Both the position numbers and the translations under genes were made by a program. From Pararhizobium_B sp963760965 (GTDB lineage: Bacteria; Pseudomonadota; Alphaproteobacteria; Rhizobiales; Rhizobiaceae): DNA of 64,000 bases. The stretch spans positions 1-64,000 of the forward strand of contig CAVXEW010000007.1 in the NCBI GenBank assembly GCA_963760965.1. Direction: 5' to 3'. Of this stretch, positions 1 through 9,061 are shown one piece after another (position 1 is the stretch's first letter; each line of letters opens with the position of its first letter). Under the pieces are notes generated by a model. It was not told where the DNA came from. It saw only the letters and a list, made by a program, of their open reading frames with translations, and ran no database searches.

Positions 1-1247
1 AACGGCAGCCCGATGCTTGCTGCCAGAAGCGACAGGACGATCACCCCGGCTGCGAGAAAGACCGCGAGATCGCGAGCAGGAAGCGGTGAGCCATCCGCAA
101 GAACCACCGGTATCGTGAGAGCACCGGCAAGGGTGATCGCACCGCGCACACCGGCCAATGTCGTTGCCCCGACAAGACGAAGATTGGGCCAACTTCTGTC
201 AACGCCGCGCCGATTGGCTCTGAAGAGCGTAAGGCTGAGCGAGACCCAACTCCAGACGAACCGGATTGCCATGAGCGCCAGGGCAATCAGAACTGCGTAG
301 GCCAGGAGCCAAACGGGATGATAATGTCCCGTCGTCCGGACGCTGTCGACCATGCTTGCCACCATCTGGGGCAGTTGCTCGCCAAGCAGGACAAAGACGA
401 CGCCGTCCGCGGCGAATTGCACCGCATCCCAGACAGCGCCGCGGCGGAGGCGGGTCATGGCAGTCGTCTCGCTGGATGCTTCGGTGAAGCTCATCGTGAT
501 GCCGGCGGTCGCTGCCGCGAGAATACCCGAACAATGAAGATATTCGGCGCAGATGTAGGCACCGAAAGGCATCAGCAGGCTGACGACGATCTGAGATCCG
601 CTTTCCTCACCCGCATAGTCGGACAGCCTTTGCTTGAAATAGAGTATCGCGCGGGTGACGGCGACACCCACCGCAATCCCTCCTAAGGCGAGCCACAGGA
701 ACTCGAGGATTGCCTCATGCGGGGAGAACGTGCCGGTCAGCGCGGCGGCAATCCCGAAACGCAGGCAGATCAGGCCAGAGGCGTCGTTGAAAAGCGATTC
801 GCCTTCCAGAATGTGCATCATGCGCTTCGGTATTGCGACGCGCCTGGCTATTGCGGAAACGGCGATCGGATCGGTCGGAGAGAGAACGGCGGCAAGGGCA
901 AATGCGACGGCAAGCGGCATCGCCGGTATGAGCCAGTGGATGAAGAAGCCGATCCCGAAGATCGTGAAGAAGACCAGGCCGAGCGCAAGTTCCAGAATCG
1001 CCGCACCGTCCCTGCGCAACTGCTCCCTCTGAATGCGCCAACCGTCCAGAAACAGCAGCGGCGGAACAAGGAGAAGGAAGAAGATCTCAGGATCGAGATC
1101 AACGCGCAGACCGCCGGACAATCCGAGTGCGAAGCCGAAGACAATCTGAAAAAGCGGCCTGGGGATCGGCAATGGCAGGATCCGCGCGGCCGCACCGCTC
1201 ACGACCACCGCCAGCAGCAGCACGAGGATGATCGAGACATCTTCCAA
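1..1247 (-). CDS. Na+/H+ antiporter, CPA1 (NhaP/YjcE) family, 3' end outside window
   Basis: Inner-membrane sodium/proton exchanger for pH and salt homeostasis. The translated minus strand is a chain of hydrophobic helices. It has the family blocks LFLDGWR near the N-terminus, FFIHWLIPAMP, AFALAAVLSPTDPIAVSAI (the ion-binding Asp region) and GESLFNDASG, in the usual order. The C-terminus runs off the left edge, so about 415 residues are seen. The best start is a TTG at 1247 preceded by GGGAAGGAAA; no in-frame ATG gives a sensible N-terminus. The gene is read away from the BON gene beside it. Family assignment is firm; ion preference is not testable from sequence. Confidence 0.85.
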   Translation of the reverse strand, partial: MEDVSIILVLLLAVVVSGAAARILPLPIPRPLFQIVFGFALGLSGGLRVDLDPEIFFLLLVPPLLFLDGWRIQREQLRRDGAAILELALGLVFFTIFGIGFFIHWLIPAMPLAVAFALAAVLSPTDPIAVSAIARRVAIPKRMMHILEGESLFNDASGLICLRFGIAAALTGTFSPHEAILEFLWLALGGIAVGVAVTRAILYFKQRLSDYAGEESGSQIVVSLLMPFGAYICAEYLHCSGILAAATAGITMSFTEASSETTAMTRLRRGAVWDAVQFAADGVVFVLLGEQLPQMVASMVDSVRTTGHYHPVWLLAYAVLIALALMAIRFVWSWVSLSLTLFRANRRGVDRSWPNLRLVGATTLAGVRGAITLAGALTIPVVLADGSPLPARDLAVFLAAGVIVLSLLAASIGLP

Positions 1248-1350
1248 TCGTTTGCTTTTCCTTCCCGCTCTTTTTACTGGGCGGCGCCGGTCAAACGACC
1301 GTCCATTGCATATCCGTCAGTTGACTTCCCGATCGGCAGCCTTTCGTCAA

Positions 1351-2001
1351 TCAGGCCACCGCGATGTCGTTCCGGACCGCGACGGCACCCGGAGCGGCCC
1401 ACGCGACGGTCTCGGCCGCGCTTCGGTCGTGCCAGGAGCGCACGCTGCCGCTGAGACGAATCCTTCCCTTGAATGCGGTGACTTCGATCGTCTTCGGCTC
1501 GAAGAAGGATGAACGGTCAAGAGCATTGCGGATGACGACTTCGATGTCCTGGACGTGGACGGCGGGTTTGATAACGATCTTGTTGGATATGCCGCACACG
1601 CCGAACAGCGTGCGAATCTCGGCTTCGGCGGCTTCCTTCTGATAGTACCATGCGACCTGCCCCGTCAGCGTGACCCAACCCTTTCCCACCGTGACCTCCA
1701 CGGCATTGTCAGGCAGCGAGGCGTCCCACGCGAGGCGATCGACAGCCGCTGCCATTATATCCTCATCGCCGGGCCTGACGTCCAACGGCACCGTCACTTC
1801 GATTTCCTCCACCAGGGTTCTCAGGCCCTTCACCCGCCGCGCGGCGGTTTCGGCGGCATGCTTCTCCGCATAGCTCTTGACGTGGCCCGAGAGCGTTACG
1901 GCACCGTCATGCGCGGTCACGCCGATCTGCGCCGCTGCGACGCTCGGCTCCCAGTCCAATTCCTGCAGCACGGCATCCCGCAGTTGATCGTCGGTCAGCA
2001 C
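1351..2001 (-). CDS. BON domain protein with three BON repeats
   Basis: Three consecutive BON domains of about 65-70 residues each fill the protein. Each shows the pattern V-x-V-x-x-G-x-V-x-L-x-G followed by an A-rich helix. BON domains bind phospholipid or act in osmotic-shock protection; proteins of this layout are common stress genes in rhizobia. No signal peptide is visible, so it may be cytoplasmic or exported by another route. The chosen start is GTG 2001, preceded by GGGAG with 6-7 bases spacing; the frame is open to another GTG at 2034. It sits among other stress-type genes (antiporter, HPF, slipin), which fits but does not prove a role. Confidence 0.85.
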   Translation of the reverse strand: MLTDDQLRDAVLQELDWEPSVAAAQIGVTAHDGAVTLSGHVKSYAEKHAAETAARRVKGLRTLVEEIEVTVPLDVRPGDEDIMAAAVDRLAWDASLPDNAVEVTVGKGWVTLTGQVAWYYQKEAAEAEIRTLFGVCGISNKIVIKPAVHVQDIEVVIRNALDRSSFFEPKTIEVTAFKGRIRLSGSVRSWHDRSAAETVAWAAPGAVAVRNDIAVA

Positions 2002-2424
2002 TGTCGTCTCCCATGTCCATTGTTGAGCCTGCACCCGCTACCCGCGCGATGCGCCGGCACGCCTTGTTGGGACGGCGCAGCGATCGCCATGACACGCGAT
2101 GACACGCGCAAGTTCGCCTGCCTGCGAGATGCACCATATTCCCTGCAGGCCGCGGCCTGCAGGGCCGGAAACTACGCTACGCGTAGGGTCATACGATCAG
2201 GCGCAATGCTAAAGCACCGTGTGACAAACCCGAGCGACACGGCCGCGCCGCCGAAACTGCGTATTTTCCGATCCTACGGCGCGGCAGTGGCCCGAGCTAC
2301 AATAAACTTCTTCAAGCCGATGACGGAGCGGCTCACATCGATCGCCGGATCGCATCGGTGGCGCGCGGCCGATCAGGCGAGAACGCTCCGGTTGGCTGGA
2401 AACGAGAAGAAGAGAAAGCAGGCC

Positions 2425-2604
2425 ATGGGAACGATCCTGATCATCATCCTGCTGATTGTGCTGTTCGGCGGCGGTGGCGGATACTATGGCTACAACCGGT
2501 ACGGTGGGCGTGGACTGGGAGGCGTCATTGGGCTGGTGCTCATTGTCCTCGTTGTCCTCTGGCTCCTCGGCGGCCTGCACGGCATGCCGGTGGCGCGTTC
2601 CTGA
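2425..2604 (+). CDS. small glycine-rich membrane protein, DUF3309-like
   Basis: A 59-residue protein with two hydrophobic segments (residues 3-15 and 33-50) separated by a Gly/Tyr-rich loop containing GGGGGYYGYNRYGG. Very small proteins with this two-helix, aromatic-glycine loop layout are frequent in rhizobia and bradyrhizobia and are usually called DUF3309 or hypothetical. The start ATG follows an AGAAAGCAGG purine tract. It lies just upstream of the HPF remnant on the same strand. Function unknown. Confidence 0.7.
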   Translation: MGTILIIILLIVLFGGGGGYYGYNRYGGRGLGGVIGLVLIVLVVLWLLGGLHGMPVARS

Positions 2605-2813
2605 TGGGCATGTCCCGCTGAACCGCGCACCGATTTCGCTTCGGGCCGCACCGGTGCGAACCGACCGGACTTGAGGGCGGAACCCCGGCTTGGCACCTCC
2701 CACGGCCATCGGCGAGCTGAGCCGCCACGACTGCGCCGGACACGGCGCGGATGCCCGGTGCCGAGGGCGGGAATGGCATATCTCATCCAGAAACGGAGCT
2801 TTGGAGAAACAAC

Positions 2814-3168
2814 ATGCACGTCCGGATCAGTTCCGCCCATAGCGTCGAAGTCCGTCAGGATCTGATGCGGCAACTCGAGTTCGAGCGCGAGTTCCGCGCT
2901 TGCCCGCTTTGCCGATCAGATCACCCTGGTCGATGTCCACTTGAGCGATGAAAATGGCGCGAAGACCGGCGGTTCAGACAAGCGATGCCTCATTGAAGCG
3001 CGTCCTGCCGGCCGGCATCCGGTGGCGGCAAGCGATACGGCCGCAACCGTTGAAGACGCATTCGACGGCGCGTTGAAGAAACTGATGCATCTGCTCGTCT
3101 CCGCATTCGGCAAGGACAGCGATCACAGGGGCGGTCAATCGGTACGCACGGATCAGGCTGGCGGCTGA
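2814..3168 (+). pseudogene. ribosome hibernation factor (HPF/RaiA family), frameshifted
   Basis: The N-terminal frame starts at ATG 2814 after TTGGAG and reads MHVRISSAHSVEVRQ. After about residue 26 the family sequence continues in another frame as ALARFADQITLVDVHL, then LSDENGAKTGG, KRCLIEARPAG and ATVEDAFDGAL. These are the hallmarks of short HPF-like ribosome-binding proteins that dimerise ribosomes in stationary phase. The reading frame shifts by one base near 2890-2895 (around GAGCGCGAGTTCCGCG), and the first frame ends at a stop before the conserved core. Apart from the shift all expected parts are present, so either a recent mutation or a base-calling error would explain it. Confidence 0.7.
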
Positions 3169-3528
3169 GCAACGCAACATCCAGGCACGCAGAACCGATC
3201 GGCGAAAGACCCACTGGAAACGCCGGCTTCGCGCCGCGCCGTCCAGGCTCTCGCCTCACAGGAAGACGAGCAGATCCCCCGCAAGTCCGTTCTTGCAATT
3301 GTCCGACAGCACCCTCTGATTGTCGCGAGCAGATATTCCCCTCAGTTGCGGGCATCTCTATCGGTACTTTCCGAACCTACCGGGCGACATCCGTGTTCGG
3401 TACCATGTCTGCGAAAATCCCGCCGGGCCACCCAATCGGACCGCCCGAGATCAGGCACGACGCATCTTCGGTCAAGACCTGTTTTCGAGAAGTCGGGCTG
3501 CCGTCCTCGCTCGCAAGGGAGCAACACG

Positions 3529-4365
3529 ATGATCTCCTTAGGTCTGTACCTCATTGCCGCGGTGCTCTTCCTCTTCCTGATTCTGGCTTCGGCCAGCATC
3601 AAGATCATGCGCGAATACGAGCGGGCCGTCGTCTTCACGCTCGGCCGGTTCCAGAGGGTCAAGGGGCCGGGCCTCGTCTTGCTGATCCCGTTCGTGCAGA
3701 CCATGGTCCGTGTGGATCTGCGCATGCAAGTCATCGAGATCCCGAGCCAGGACGTCATTTCGCGCGACAACGTCTCGATGAAGGTCGACGCGGTTCTCTA
3801 CTTCAAGGTGGATGATCCGGAACGGGCAATCATCAGTGTGCAGACCTATCTTCCAGCAACCAACATGCTCGCCCAGACAACCTTGCGCGCCGTCCTCGGC
3901 CAGCACGATCTCGACGAGATGCTGTCGGAACGGAAGAAGCTCAACACCGACGTCCAGAACATCCTCGACGCCCAGACGGAAACCTGGGGCATCAAGGTCT
4001 CCAATGTCGAAATCAGGACCGTCGAGCTGACGGAGAACATGGTGCGCGCCATTGCCAAGCAGGCGGAAGCCGAACGCGATCGCCGCGCCAAGATCATTCA
4101 TGCGGACGCCGAGTTCCAGGCCTCGCAAACCCTGACCAACGCGGCCAAGATCCTTTCAAGCATTCCTGCCGCCATGCAGTTGCGATACCTGCAGACGCTG
4201 ACCGAGATCGGCGCGGAACAGAATTCCACGGTGATCTTCCCGATGCCGATCGACATCGTCAGGCCGTTCCTCGAACTTCTCGAATCGACCGGCAAGCCGG
4301 CGGCAGCGCACAACGGTGGCGGCGTGCTCACGCCCGACGCTGCGGGCAAAGTCGTGAACGCTTGA
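3529..4365 (+). CDS. slipin/stomatin (SPFH domain) family protein
   Basis: A 278-residue membrane-anchored SPFH protein. Residues 1-24 form one hydrophobic anchor. They are followed by the stomatin signature IKIMREYERAVVFTLGRF, an SPFH domain with VIEIPSQDVISRDNVS and VDAVLYFKV, and a charged helical region rich in AEAERDRRAK. Slipins scaffold membrane microdomains and often control neighbouring proteases or channels. No NfeD-type partner gene is seen nearby. The ATG at 3529 has AAGGGAG 7 bases upstream; the frame is open further upstream but without a good start. Confidence 0.92.
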   Translation: MISLGLYLIAAVLFLFLILASASIKIMREYERAVVFTLGRFQRVKGPGLVLLIPFVQTMVRVDLRMQVIEIPSQDVISRDNVSMKVDAVLYFKVDDPERAIISVQTYLPATNMLAQTTLRAVLGQHDLDEMLSERKKLNTDVQNILDAQTETWGIKVSNVEIRTVELTENMVRAIAKQAEAERDRRAKIIHADAEFQASQTLTNAAKILSSIPAAMQLRYLQTLTEIGAEQNSTVIFPMPIDIVRPFLELLESTGKPAAAHNGGGVLTPDAAGKVVNA

Positions 4366-4400
4366 CGCAGTCCGAGAGGGCGTCTCGTTGCGCCGACGAA

Positions 4401-4656
4401 ATGGGAAAACCAATGCTGCGATATCTCGTGGAAGAGTATGACAACGAGGAGCCGACGGGCCGCGCCTGGGACGTGGAAGCGCCAGGCCCCGCGCAAGCGG
4501 CCAGCCAAATTGCGGGTCAGGTTCAACAAGGCAGCCAGCAATTCCAGGCATCTCGTCGTCAAGGTATCGCGACATGACCAATCCGGTACGCCAATCTATG
4601 TCAACCTGCTTCCGTCTGTGCCCGGAATTGCAGCAAACTGGATTGGCTTGAAGTGA
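4401..4656 (+). pseudogene. small hypothetical protein, probably frameshifted
   Basis: From ATG 4401 (or 4413) the frame reads MLRYLVEEYDNEEPTGRAW and an Ala/Gln-rich stretch, then stops at 4577. From about 4530 a second frame reads as better coding sequence (SRHLVVKVSRHDQSGTPIY followed by VNLLPS) and runs to 4656. The two halves join sensibly if one base is removed near 4540. The family was not recognised. It lies directly after slipin and may have been co-transcribed. The joint reading is an inference from composition only. Confidence 0.35.
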
Positions 4657-4696
4657 CCGTTCATGACGCGCGCAAACGGACCGAAGGAACGTTCTC

Positions 4697-4967
4697 TTGT
4701 CGGCAGACATAGAAGGCTTCGGAGCCTTGTCCGAGCTTGCCCTGAATATGCGGTCATCGTGGAACCATGCCACCGACCAGGTGTGGCTTCGGCTCGATCC
4801 CGTGCTGTGGGAACTCACGCATAACCCTTGGGTCGTTCTGCAGACGGTCTCGCGCGAGAAGCTCCAGCAGCTCTTGGCCGACCCGGTTTTTCGCAAGAGG
4901 ATCGACGATCTGGTGCAAGCCAGGCGGGATGCCGCTGAGGCACCCGGGTGGTTTCAGAATACCTACC
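4697..4967 (+). pseudogene. glgP: alpha-glucan phosphorylase N-terminal stump
   Basis: The first 90 residues of a GlgP-type alpha-glucan phosphorylase with the N-terminal DUF3417 segment. Visible blocks are MRSSWNHATDQVWLRLDP, LWELTHNPWVVLQTVSREKL and APGWFQNTY. The enzyme should be about 850 residues, but homology stops at 4967, where the remains of an IS3 element begin. The catalytic domain and pyridoxal-phosphate site are gone, so it cannot be active. The start is a TTG at 4697 with AAGGAACG upstream. It is evidence that an insertion followed by deletion removed the rest of the gene and whatever lay beyond it. Confidence 0.8.
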
Positions 4968-5379
4968 CGGAGGCGGGGTATCTCATTCTTCGCCGCCCCC
5001 ATCCGCGATCGCGCTGTTTTTGCGCAGCCGCAATTCCAGCGCCTGTTCGGCGACGACCTCTTTCAGATCGCGGGCCGTGTCACCGGCAAGCCGCTTCTTG
5101 CCGGCCTCGAGGAACTCCTTCGACCAGTTGTAGTAGAGGCTCTCGGCAATGCCTTCGCGCTGGCACAGGGCGGCGATGCTTTCGTCCCCGCGCAGGCTTT
5201 CGAGGACGAACCGGATCTTCTCCTCGGCCCCGTAATGCTTGCGGGTCGCGCGGCGGATGTCCTTAACGACCTTCTCCGCCGATGATTTGTCGCTTCCGGC
5301 TTTCTGTCTCATCTTCGCTCCTTGATGGGCTACGATGAGCCAGAAATCCTCCTTTGTCAGTCAACCCAATTCTGTCCCA
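4968..5379 (-). mobile_element. IS3-family insertion sequence remnant (one end plus orfA)
   Basis: Read on the minus strand this is one IS end (about 5379, beginning TGGGACAGAATTGGG), a short leader, orfA, and the first six codons of orfB (ATG 4986, MRYPAS), which overlaps the orfA stop. At 4968 the element ends abruptly in glgP sequence. All the catalytic orfB and the other terminal repeat are missing, so it is immobile. The right boundary is estimated from the TGGGACAG-type end and is uncertain by some bases. Confidence 0.75.
4983..5312 (-). pseudogene. IS3-family transposase OrfA, internally deleted
   Basis: A helix-turn-helix transposase subunit of 109 residues. It shows KSSAEKVVKDIRRATRKHY, EEKIRFVLESLRG, CQREGIAESLYYNWSKEFLEAG and KKRLAGDTA, typical of OrfA in this IS3 group. 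After GDTA the sequence jumps to RDLKEVVAEQALELRL. About 10-12 residues normally present between these blocks seem to be missing, suggesting an in-frame deletion. OrfB is reduced to its first codons, so no transposition is expected. Confidence 0.8.
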
Positions 5380-5473
5380 TGGGCGCCGACGCCGGACACA
5401 TTGCAGTTGCAAGGCAAGTTCGGGCGACCGCCAGCGGTCTGGAATAGAATAGGCTTCAGGGTTTGCGGGGATG

Positions 5474-7108
5474 TCAGTCGGGCAGTCCCGCGGCCCTCAG
5501 TACAGCGAGTGTCTCTTCGAGGACTCGCTCGTCCCGAAACGGCTCGTGGGCGCGGAAATCGGCGATCCTGTACAACGGGAAGCGGACGCGGAACGCCGCG
5601 ATCGTCTGGGTGGCGCGTTCCCGGTCGCCGGCGCGGCCGAGATTTGTGGCCAGCGTGGTATAGGCGAAAAGATCATCGGGCACCCGGCGCATGTACTCCT
5701 CGGCCAGGGCTATGGCGCGCGCATCCTCACCCATCAGACTCAGTACGACGGCCAGGTTGTAGATTGAATCCGTCGGCGTTGACGGGATGGTGCGCACCGT
5801 CTCCCACAACACGTCGGCAGCCGTCTGATAATTGCCGGAATAGAGATTGGCGATGGCCGCAGGCGTGTAGCCGGCAAGCTTGGAGGGCCCCATTGCGATC
5901 GCCTGCCGCGCCGCATCCAGTGCCTCGTCGTATCGGCGCTCCAGCAGCAGGAGGCAGCACTCCAGGTGCCGCACATTGGCCGTGACGAGGCCCGCGGCGA
6001 GAAGTTCGTCCATGATGCGGCGGCAGACGGCCAGTTCCGCGTCGCGGTCGACAGCGAAGCCGGATCGGGCGTGCTGCCAGAATGTCCAGGCGCGATACAC
6101 CCTGGCGTCGAGGAAGTGGGGGTCGTGATCCAGCGCCTTCTCGTACAGCCGTCGGGCGCGCAGGTTGTCCTCCGCGGTGTATTTCATATGCGCCCGAGCG
6201 CCCTGCTGGTAAGCCACCCAGGCGTCGTAGTTCTCCGTGCCGCCCGGATCGAGGATCAGGTCGCCCTCGCTGAGGACGATCTGCAATGCAATGACGATGG
6301 CGTGGGTGATCTCGTCCTGGAGGTCAAAGATATCCTCCAGCTCGCGCTCGTATCGCTCCGACCAGAGATGCTCCGACGTCTCACTATCAATAAGCTGGGC
6401 AACGACGCGGACGCGGCGACCGGCGGTGCGAACGGAGCCTTCGAGAATGAACCTTGCGCCTAGTTCGGCGCTGATCTCGCGCACGGTGCTACGGCTGTTC
6501 TTGAAGACGAAGGTGGACGTGCGGGAGATAACCGAGACGCCGCGCAGGTAGGAGAGACGGGTAATGATGTCTTCGGTAATCCCGTCGGCGAAATACTCTT
6601 GGGTGGCATCCCCCGACATGTTCGTGAAGGGCAGCACGGCGATAACCGGGCGCGGCGGAAGATCTATGCCGTCCGCGACATCGCCGCCGCCGGGGGCAAC
6701 GGGCGCGAATGGTGTCTGCGGCGCGGCTGCCGGGTCATCAGGATGCCCGACCTCAATCGATGCCGACTGCAGTCGCCTGAGAAGCGCGATCTTCGAGCTG
6801 ACGCCGAGCTTGCGGTAGACGGTTCCCAGATGCGTGCGGACGGTCGCCGGAGCGATGCCCAGCCTGCTCGCGATTTCGCGGTAGCTGGCCCCGCTCGCGA
6901 AGGCTTCCGCTATTTCCGTCTCGCGGAGGCTTAGGTGCTCTGTAGCCGGGTCAACAGCCATTCTGTCCGCGCCCATTGTCCATTGCAATGACTCGACAAG
7001 ATCTCGCTCACGGCCAAATTCGATGCACTCCGCCAATCGGTCGCCGCAGATCCCCGACCCGGCCCTGTTGCCGCTGTCGGGAAGGTCTGTCGCGATCTTG
7101 GATTGCAC
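5474..7108 (-). CDS. LuxR-type regulator with TolB/FlgO-like and TPR domains
   Basis: A 544-residue regulator. A LuxR/GerE helix-turn-helix lies at about residues 57-115 (LSLRETEIAEAFASGASYRE, ATVRTHLGTVYRKLGV). A TolB-N/FlgO-like domain follows (AVLPFTNMSGDATQEYFADG, VISRTSTFVFK, GARFILEGSVR), and then a C-terminal TPR array. The same C-terminal layout occurs in rhizobial adenylate cyclases and in winged-helix regulators of the CadC type, but no cyclase domain is present here. The first possible start is GTG 7108; ATG 6976 or 6961 would remove about 45 poorly conserved residues and is equally possible. No membrane segment is seen. The signal sensed is unknown. Confidence 0.8.
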   Translation of the reverse strand: MQSKIATDLPDSGNRAGSGICGDRLAECIEFGRERDLVESLQWTMGADRMAVDPATEHLSLRETEIAEAFASGASYREIASRLGIAPATVRTHLGTVYRKLGVSSKIALLRRLQSASIEVGHPDDPAAAPQTPFAPVAPGGGDVADGIDLPPRPVIAVLPFTNMSGDATQEYFADGITEDIITRLSYLRGVSVISRTSTFVFKNSRSTVREISAELGARFILEGSVRTAGRRVRVVAQLIDSETSEHLWSERYERELEDIFDLQDEITHAIVIALQIVLSEGDLILDPGGTENYDAWVAYQQGARAHMKYTAEDNLRARRLYEKALDHDPHFLDARVYRAWTFWQHARSGFAVDRDAELAVCRRIMDELLAAGLVTANVRHLECCLLLLERRYDEALDAARQAIAMGPSKLAGYTPAAIANLYSGNYQTAADVLWETVRTIPSTPTDSIYNLAVVLSLMGEDARAIALAEEYMRRVPDDLFAYTTLATNLGRAGDRERATQTIAAFRVRFPLYRIADFRAHEPFRDERVLEETLAVLRAAGLPD

Positions 7109-7423
7109 CTCGTCAATGGTAACAAAACCCGCCCGCGAATGGTAGGCGCGGCCGCCTGGCGCGCCTGGCCGCCATCCGGAGACCGACGCTGAACACCTCG
7201 CCGGGGGCTGTGTCCGGACCCGTTTGCGACGAATTCCCGACTCGCCGGCAATCAGGACCGACCGCGGCCGGGACCATCCCGGCTACGGCAGTTTCACCGC
7301 AGATTGATGCATTTGCATCAGCGGAATTGCGGCGTCTGGTCGATACGACATCGTGCCTCAGGCGCGCAGACTGGCACGCAGGGACGACGGAGACGTCCCC
7401 AAAACTGTACGGGAGCCAGGAAG
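7109..7423. other. intergenic region, no gene recognised
   Basis: This is the divergent space between the LuxR/TPR regulator and the GNAT gene. It is GC-rich and its open frames have no recognisable domain. Promoters for both neighbours should lie here, but no clear -35/-10 pair can be pointed to. Confidence 0.4.
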
Positions 7424-8077
7424 ATGCCATTCGATCTCGAACATGCCGTGGCAGACCTGCCGCCGGCCGACCGCGAGGCGGCCGGCCTAGTGCCATTCCT
7501 TCAGGTCGCCAGGGTGTGCGACCTTCGCGCCTATCGGGCTCATCTGCTTCGCCTGTCGGTCGACGCGCTGCGGGCACGCTTCGGTATCCTGCCGTGCGCG
7601 GCCTCGCTGGATGCCTGTGCGCAGCCTGCCGCGAACCGGCAGATGATGCTTCTATGGCGTGATCGCACTGTTTGCGGCGCTGTCGAGCTGCATCTGATCG
7701 GGCCGGAATCTGCCGAACTGGCGATGTCGCTCGATGACGCGCTGCACGGTTTCGGGATTGGCCGCTACATGATGGCTGGCGCACTCGAACGGGCAGCGCA
7801 GCTCGGTCTGAGGCGGCTGATAGTCCTCTGCGACCCGGCGAACGGCCCGATGCGCCGCCTCGTTGAGCGCTGCGGCGCTCGCATCACGCTGGGAGACGAC
7901 GAGGTATCCGCCTGGATCGACGTTCCGTCGGCACTGGGACGCTGGCAGACCAGACCGGCGGATCCGCAAGCGCTCCCCGACGGCGAACTTGATCTCCGCA
8001 AAACGCCCCCGGCGGTGATCGCGTCCGCGCCAGCTGTCAGCCCTTCGTCCATGTCCAGCCACGATAAGAGGCAATAA
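7424..8077 (+). CDS. GNAT-family N-acetyltransferase
   Basis: A 217-residue protein with a GNAT fold. The central part has the pattern DDALHGFGIGRYMMAGALER, the acetyl-CoA pyrophosphate-binding R/Q-x-x-G-x-G/A-type loop followed by a helix. The strand LRRLIVLCDPANGPMRRLVE and the ending GARITLGDDEV-SAWID also fit. The acceptor is unknown. The start ATG follows GGGAGCCAGGAAG. The stop is 2 bases before the next start, so it forms an operon with the membrane protein at 8080. The C-terminal 40 residues are Pro/Ala/Ser-rich and probably disordered. Confidence 0.75.
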   Translation: MPFDLEHAVADLPPADREAAGLVPFLQVARVCDLRAYRAHLLRLSVDALRARFGILPCAASLDACAQPAANRQMMLLWRDRTVCGAVELHLIGPESAELAMSLDDALHGFGIGRYMMAGALERAAQLGLRRLIVLCDPANGPMRRLVERCGARITLGDDEVSAWIDVPSALGRWQTRPADPQALPDGELDLRKTPPAVIASAPAVSPSSMSSHDKRQ

Positions 8078-8079
8078 TC

Positions 8080-8868
8080 ATGAGGCATGCCTCCAAGCCG
8101 CAACTTCATCGGAACCGGGATCCGGCAGACATCCTGGCGGCCCACAGTGGTACGGGCTTGCCTAACCAGATTTCCGGCGGGGATCGCACCAGGCCACCGG
8201 CTGGGCTGTGGAATGCGTTGATCGGCCGCATGAAGGGGCCCGGCGGGCTCTACAATGTTGGGAACGTGCTGGCGCTCGGCACCGGGCTCGGCGTCCAGAT
8301 CGCGATGGCCGCCGGAGGCGAAACAGCGAGTTCGGGCGCGATCCTGGACGTGGTCAGGGCCTATTTCATCGGAAGCCCTGGCGCCACCGCGCTCACCTTC
8401 GCCATCCTCATCTTCATTGCCTCCGGGGAGATGTATCACCGCGCTTGGTCCCGGGGCGCACCGCCGAACCGACGACTCAACAGGCATGGCGATCTGCTGT
8501 CGGCAATCGCCGCGGCGGTCCTGACGATCTCGTTGGCAGCCTTCGGAGACATCCTGCTGGCCACCGCCTCGGGCCTGCTGCTCGCCATCGGGAAACTCGG
8601 CAGCGCGCTGGTCCCCGAGGAAGATGCTTCGGCCGAGGCGGACCCCTGGCCCAGGCGCTTCCGGTTTGCGGTCGTGGCGAGTCGCGTGCCCGCGCTTGTC
8701 CTGCTTGCGATCAAGCTTCCAGGGCTGGCCGCTTCCGCTGGCACCTCCTCGACGGATAACCTCGTGCTCACCCCTGTCATGCTGGTCTGCTACATGCTCT
8801 GGACCCGCGCGGACCTGATGCTGATCCAACCCTCGGTGAGTACCAGCCGAAACGCTGGCACCGGGTAA
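8080..8868 (+). CDS. hypothetical multi-pass membrane protein
   Basis: A 262-residue protein with about five to six hydrophobic segments, for example VLALGTGLGVQIAMAA, GATALTFAILIFIASG, LLSAIAAAVLTISLAAFG and VLTPVMLVCYMLW. A hydrophilic N-terminal 45 residues precedes them. No family was recognised. The gene begins 2 bases after the GNAT stop, so the two are probably translated together; the acetyltransferase could act on a cell-envelope substrate, but that is only a guess. Confidence 0.6.
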   Translation: MRHASKPQLHRNRDPADILAAHSGTGLPNQISGGDRTRPPAGLWNALIGRMKGPGGLYNVGNVLALGTGLGVQIAMAAGGETASSGAILDVVRAYFIGSPGATALTFAILIFIASGEMYHRAWSRGAPPNRRLNRHGDLLSAIAAAVLTISLAAFGDILLATASGLLLAIGKLGSALVPEEDASAEADPWPRRFRFAVVASRVPALVLLAIKLPGLAASAGTSSTDNLVLTPVMLVCYMLWTRADLMLIQPSVSTSRNAGTG

Positions 8869-9061
8869 TGGCCGGAAGTGCCTGCGAGGTCGGCCTGAAG
8901 CTCAGTTCCCCGGCAATCCAGGGTAGCCGAAGGGCCACGCCCGAGCAGGCCTGCCAAGCGCCGGATCCCACCGCCGTGACAGAGATCGGGCGAGATGCTA
9001 GCCTCCGCGTGCGGCTCTACACAGACCCAGACTCTTGGACGGCCTGCATGGGAGATCCCCG

